NCBI GenBank assembly: GCA_033060915.1
Contig: CM065389.1
Location: 17,312,501-17,376,500, forward strand
Source: Euryodendron excelsum
Lineage: Eukaryota > Streptophyta > Magnoliopsida > Ericales > Pentaphylacaceae
Direction of reading: 5' to 3'
DNA: 64,000 nucleotides
Part shown: piece after piece, positions 60,396 through 64,000 of the stretch
How the letters are laid out: every line of letters begins with the position of its first letter
How positions within the stretch are numbered: position 1 is the stretch's first letter
The notes under the pieces: generated by a model
Database searches by the model: none
Told to the model about the DNA's origin: nothing
The model's input: only the letters and a program-made list of their open reading frames with translations
Translations under genes and position numbers: made by a program

Positions 60396-63300
60396 ATTCT
60401 CTTGCATCACACTCTTGTACTTTGCATGCATTCTGCCCCCTTTCAAATTTTCAAAATATTTAATAATTTTAGAAAAATATTTTTAATTTATCTCCTTAAT
60501 GATTATTATCTCCCCTCAAATAATTATTTTACCTTACAATCCTTTTTTATGTTATAAATAATTATATATATATATATTAATTAATGTACATTGTACTTAT
60601 ATATCAAATAGCTAGCGTATTAGTGATTTTACGAATTTTTTAATTGTGATTAGTGGTTGCTCCTCTAAATTAATCTCTTGACTCTGCCATCCATAACTTA
60701 GCTTTCCATTCATTTTGACTATACAATCATTTTTTCTCTTTCTCTTTTCTTTCCTTTAGTTTTTACTCAAAGAGAGCACATGTCAAAAAACTGAATCAGC
60801 TTAAAAGTTGAATTATTTAAGTAACTTATGACCTTTTTTATTATTATCTTTTTTGTTTTGGACAAAAAAATCATTATAAATTAAAATTATATTAAAAAGC
60901 TATAAAAAGTATTAAAAATCCTAATTAGATAAACTAATAAGTTAGCTTATAGAACGAGCACTTAGTAATTTGCTTTCAGATAAAATGTAAATGTATTGGA
61001 CTCGATATTGAGGTTTGATTTGATACTAATAATGCTATACTATACGTCTTTTTTTTTTTTTTTTTAAATTCATACACACACAACCAAACAATCAGTTAAT
61101 GACAATGTTGTATTGAAGTTCTGGTGGTGTGTATATTTTTTTAAAGTTTTAATCTAATAGCAATATTTTACACAAAAGAGAAAAAAATTCAGTAGCACAG
61201 TCCTATTCATCTTTTTCAGGTACAACTTTCCTCGCAATTGTATATATTCTAGGCTTTTGATAATCCTTCCATTTACTCTTAAACTCTCTTTCAACTCAAA
61301 TGAAAACTGAATTTGATGTTATGTTTACCGTACAAATATTAAGAGACATTACCAAGAGAGTTATCAAACAATAAACACCTTTGCATATTTTTCAAATTGT
61401 GGTAAATTACAACATTTTAAATACTTTGTTTTTTGAAATAGTATTTATCATACAGTCCATTCTATTATTAAAGGCAACCCATAGGATAGTTTGGTAAAGC
61501 TTATCAAATTTTCGCAAACCAAAGCTACTTTCGTAATAAAACAATAATCACTATTTTTTCATACTAATCTTTTGATTTGACCAAAGTGATAAAATCATCA
61601 AAAGTCACGTCAGCATCATTTGAAATAATCACTTCCCACAAAGTTGCACTTCATTACTCTTCCTCTCATTTTGAAACAATTAATTCAGTTTTTCATTTGT
61701 TTTTTTACAAGTTTAAAACTCTTACGTATCAATGCTTGCACATGCAAAGCCTGTAGTAGTAGTAGGGACAGGCAGTCGACTGAAGGAAAGTAGAGATGCA
61801 ATCGAACTCTTTTTGTTTGAGAATGGTATGAAAGGTTTTTAAAATAAAAATAGAAGTGAAAATAAAAATTCATATAGATATGGAGGCGGGGATAGACTAA
61901 GATTTTCTCCCGCCTCAGCCCTACTTTCCCTGCTTTAAATTTTTTTTTTAATTTGATATACGTTAATTTTTTCTTTGCTTTACTTTTTGTATGTCTACTT
62001 GTTTAGGATTTTCTCACTATTCATCTAATGATGTAGAATAGATGTATAATTTTTAAAAATTAGCGTTGTGTAAGTTGAAACAACTTAAATGATGAAATGA
62101 TGTGGAATAGATGTATAATTTAATTCTTAGGAATTGTTTGGTATGAGATTTAATTTACTAATCATTTAGATAGATTATTGAAATGACTATGATGAAGTTT
62201 TTTAGGTTCATTAATGTCAAACATAAGTTAGATAAAAAAATATCAAAAATAAAATTTGAGAAATTAATTGGCTTAAAAGTTTTGAGAATTGAAGACCAAA
62301 TTCTAAAAATAAGGTTTTTACATAAGTATGAAATGCAAAAATGAAATTCTTCAACATGGGTAGAGTTGACTCTAATTTTTTGCCTTCAATATGGGTTGAT
62401 TTGCACTTGGGCTTTAAATTGGGTTTGGAGGATACGGGGTAGGAGCGAGTATGGTGGTGGGGGTGGACGGAGGTTTGTACAAGCGGGATGAGGAAAGACC
62501 TCTAACAAAATTTTCTCACAGGTATAGAGACAAAGATAAAGATAAATTTTATAAGTAAATGCGGGAATGGAGATGCCAATTCTCGCCCTCAGGTCCATTG
62601 CTACCCCTAAGCAGAAGTCCACTAACTTCAAAGAAAAAAGAAACAACAAAAAAAAAAAAAAAATAGTTTAGCTAGAGTGCATGGCTGGCTGCCAACCTGA
62701 TTTGATTTGTTTATGAAGTTGGATTCATCTTCCTAAAAATGACAAAGAACCCAACATCTCAAGCATCATTTAAATATAGAAAGAAATGTCATGGTTATTA
62801 GCCATTGTCAAAGTAACTTGTGCTTCAGTTGTTATTCTGTCCAAGTGGTCAAAACACTGATTGTTTTAAGTTGGTTTTAGCATGTAGAGTTATAACCTCA
62901 CTTTTCTCTCGACGATCGTATATTAGAACCTGTTTGTAGTAGTAGTTGCATAAACGAAAAACTATTGAGAAGAGTTGAATGTCGCTTGTACTTCGATGGA
63001 GCTGCAGTGACAGACTCGCTCTTTTTGGATCAGTAGGTATGGCTCAAACTAAATATTTTGTAGCGGGTAAAAACCTTTATGGTCATGCTTAATGAGGGTT
63101 GCTACGTTGGTTGCCCTTCCTCATCTTTTCACTCAACAAAAAAAAAAAAGAAGCTATTTTTGAGGAGAAATGATAGGGGTGTGCTAGAGTCAGGCGCCTG
63201 CTGCAACACATTAGTTGGGTTCTACCATTTTCAATATGGCCCACCTGGTGTGGCACGCCAGACGTGCGAATGTTTTTGCAAGCGCCTGACATTAGCAATT

Positions 63301-63585
63301 TTCTAAATTATAGTCTCTGAACCAAATGTAATTCCTACAAATACAAGATACTATTCATGGGATAAATTCCAAATACAAGGTCTTACTTTTGGGATTCACC
63401 ATTTCCCTTGTAGCTTGTCTGGATTTGGATCCTATTTCAATCAATTTCATTTTGGGAGCATGCTAAAAGAAGCAGGCGATGCTATAAAAACGTGGTTGTC
63501 AATCACTTATTTAAAAGATAAAGATACTTTATATATTTTTTTTTGGTTCAGGGATCAAGGATATCCGAGCTAATTTACATGTGTC
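60396..63585 (+). repeat. Large direct repeat A, right copy (3.2 kb)
   Basis: Collinear with 52590-55068; longer because of an 847-bp insertion (61763-62609). The left edge starts just after the copia polypurine tract. Substitutions are scattered. The small foldback (63182-63297) and the poly-A run (63137-63149) recur as in the left copy. Confidence 0.85.
61763..62609. mobile_element. 847-bp TIR insertion in the right copy of A
   Basis: The left copy of A is the empty site (near 54085). Ends TAGGGACAGGCAGTCGAC and, inverted, TAGGGGTAGCAATGGAC resemble each other. Flanks TGTAGTAG and CTAAGCAG compare to AGTAGCAG at the empty site, consistent with an eroded 8-bp duplication (hAT type). No transposase; a short minus-strand open frame (62386-62649) is not supported. 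Confidence 0.65.
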
Positions 63586-63715
63586 TCGGCTAATCCCCTT
63601 TCATAATTTGGTCAAATACAAATTATTCACGCCGAAACTAGAGTATTCACAAAAGTTTAATCATTTGTAACCAATTGTTGCACTCAGCAAGAGTTAGTAA
63701 TGCTATTGTTACTAA

Positions 63716-63938
63716 GTGCCCGTTTGGTTTGGTTTTTTTGTAGTTTTTTTTATTTTGCTTTTTTGGCTTATAAGCAAAAGAATTAAGTTTTTTCAATTTT
63801 TTTGTTCTTAACAGGATAAGATAAACAGAAAAGCAAAAAAAAAAAAAAGGCAACAAAACTTCAAAATCTTGACTTTTTTGTTTATAAGCAAAAAAAGTCA
63901 AGTAAAAAAGCTCAAAATAAGCCAAACCAAATGAGCCC
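63716..63938. mobile_element. Tourist-like (PIF/Harbinger) MITE, 223 bp
   Basis: Perfect TAA duplication (63713-63715, 63939-63941). Ends GTGCCCGTTTGGTTTGG and, inverted, GGGCTCATTTGGTTTGG. Inner sequence is largely palindromic around TTATAAGCAAAA words. TWA duplication and GGGC..GTTTGG ends are diagnostic for Tourist elements. Confidence 0.85.
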
Positions 63939-64000
63939 TAAAACTGTGTGTTATTTAAAAGCATAAAACCACATTTTTAGTAACGTGACAAAATCATCAC

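Overview
This is nuclear DNA of a flowering plant, most likely a woody eudicot. It is AT-rich, it has spliced genes with GT-AG introns, long CT/GA microsatellites and many nested transposable elements, and it carries a plant-specific USP-kinase gene. I could not identify the species. Only one gene looks intact.

1-22 kb: a degenerate resistance-gene (NLR) cluster. It holds three related copies: copy 1 (1-2220, +, 5' end outside the window), copy 2 (8699-11490, +) and copy 3 (16830-19219, -). All share one unusual plan: a short coiled-coil region, then an NB-ARC that runs from the P-loop to the GLPL motif, then directly, through three small introns, a heavy-metal-associated (HMA, HIPP/RATX1-like) domain ending in ...W.(T/I)(E/Q)LISV. 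No ARC2/MHD segment or LRR is visible. Each copy is broken differently: a frameshift in copy 1; a hAT-type insertion and a dead splice donor in copy 2; frameshifts and a large NB-ARC deletion in copy 3. A dispersed repeat of about 1.3 kb (five copies, here called U1-U5) and several MITEs lie between them.

22-26 kb: intergenic DNA with dispersed repeats, a 1.28-kb Mutator-like element (23444-24723) and a Tourist-like MITE (25107-25316).

26.35-41.49 kb: one Mutator-like insertion bounded by terminal inverted repeats of about 88 bp and a perfect 9-bp target duplication. It swelled to 15 kb because a 10.1-kb LTR retrotransposon (27297-37435, minus strand, Ogre/Tat-like by its primer-binding site and tandem repeats) and a Helitron-like block (37930-41020) inserted in it.

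43.0-48.0 kb (minus): an intact 10-exon gene for a 760-residue protein with an N-terminal universal stress protein domain and a C-terminal Ser/Thr kinase (RLCK class VI type). All ten exons join in frame.

48-64 kb: gene-poor. A decayed Ty1/copia element (about 55175-60384, +) sits between two direct copies of a 2.5-3.2 kb segment (52590-55068 and 60396-63585). The right copy carries a later 847-bp insertion, and a Tourist-like MITE lies at 63716-63938. No rRNA, tRNA or CRISPR was seen.
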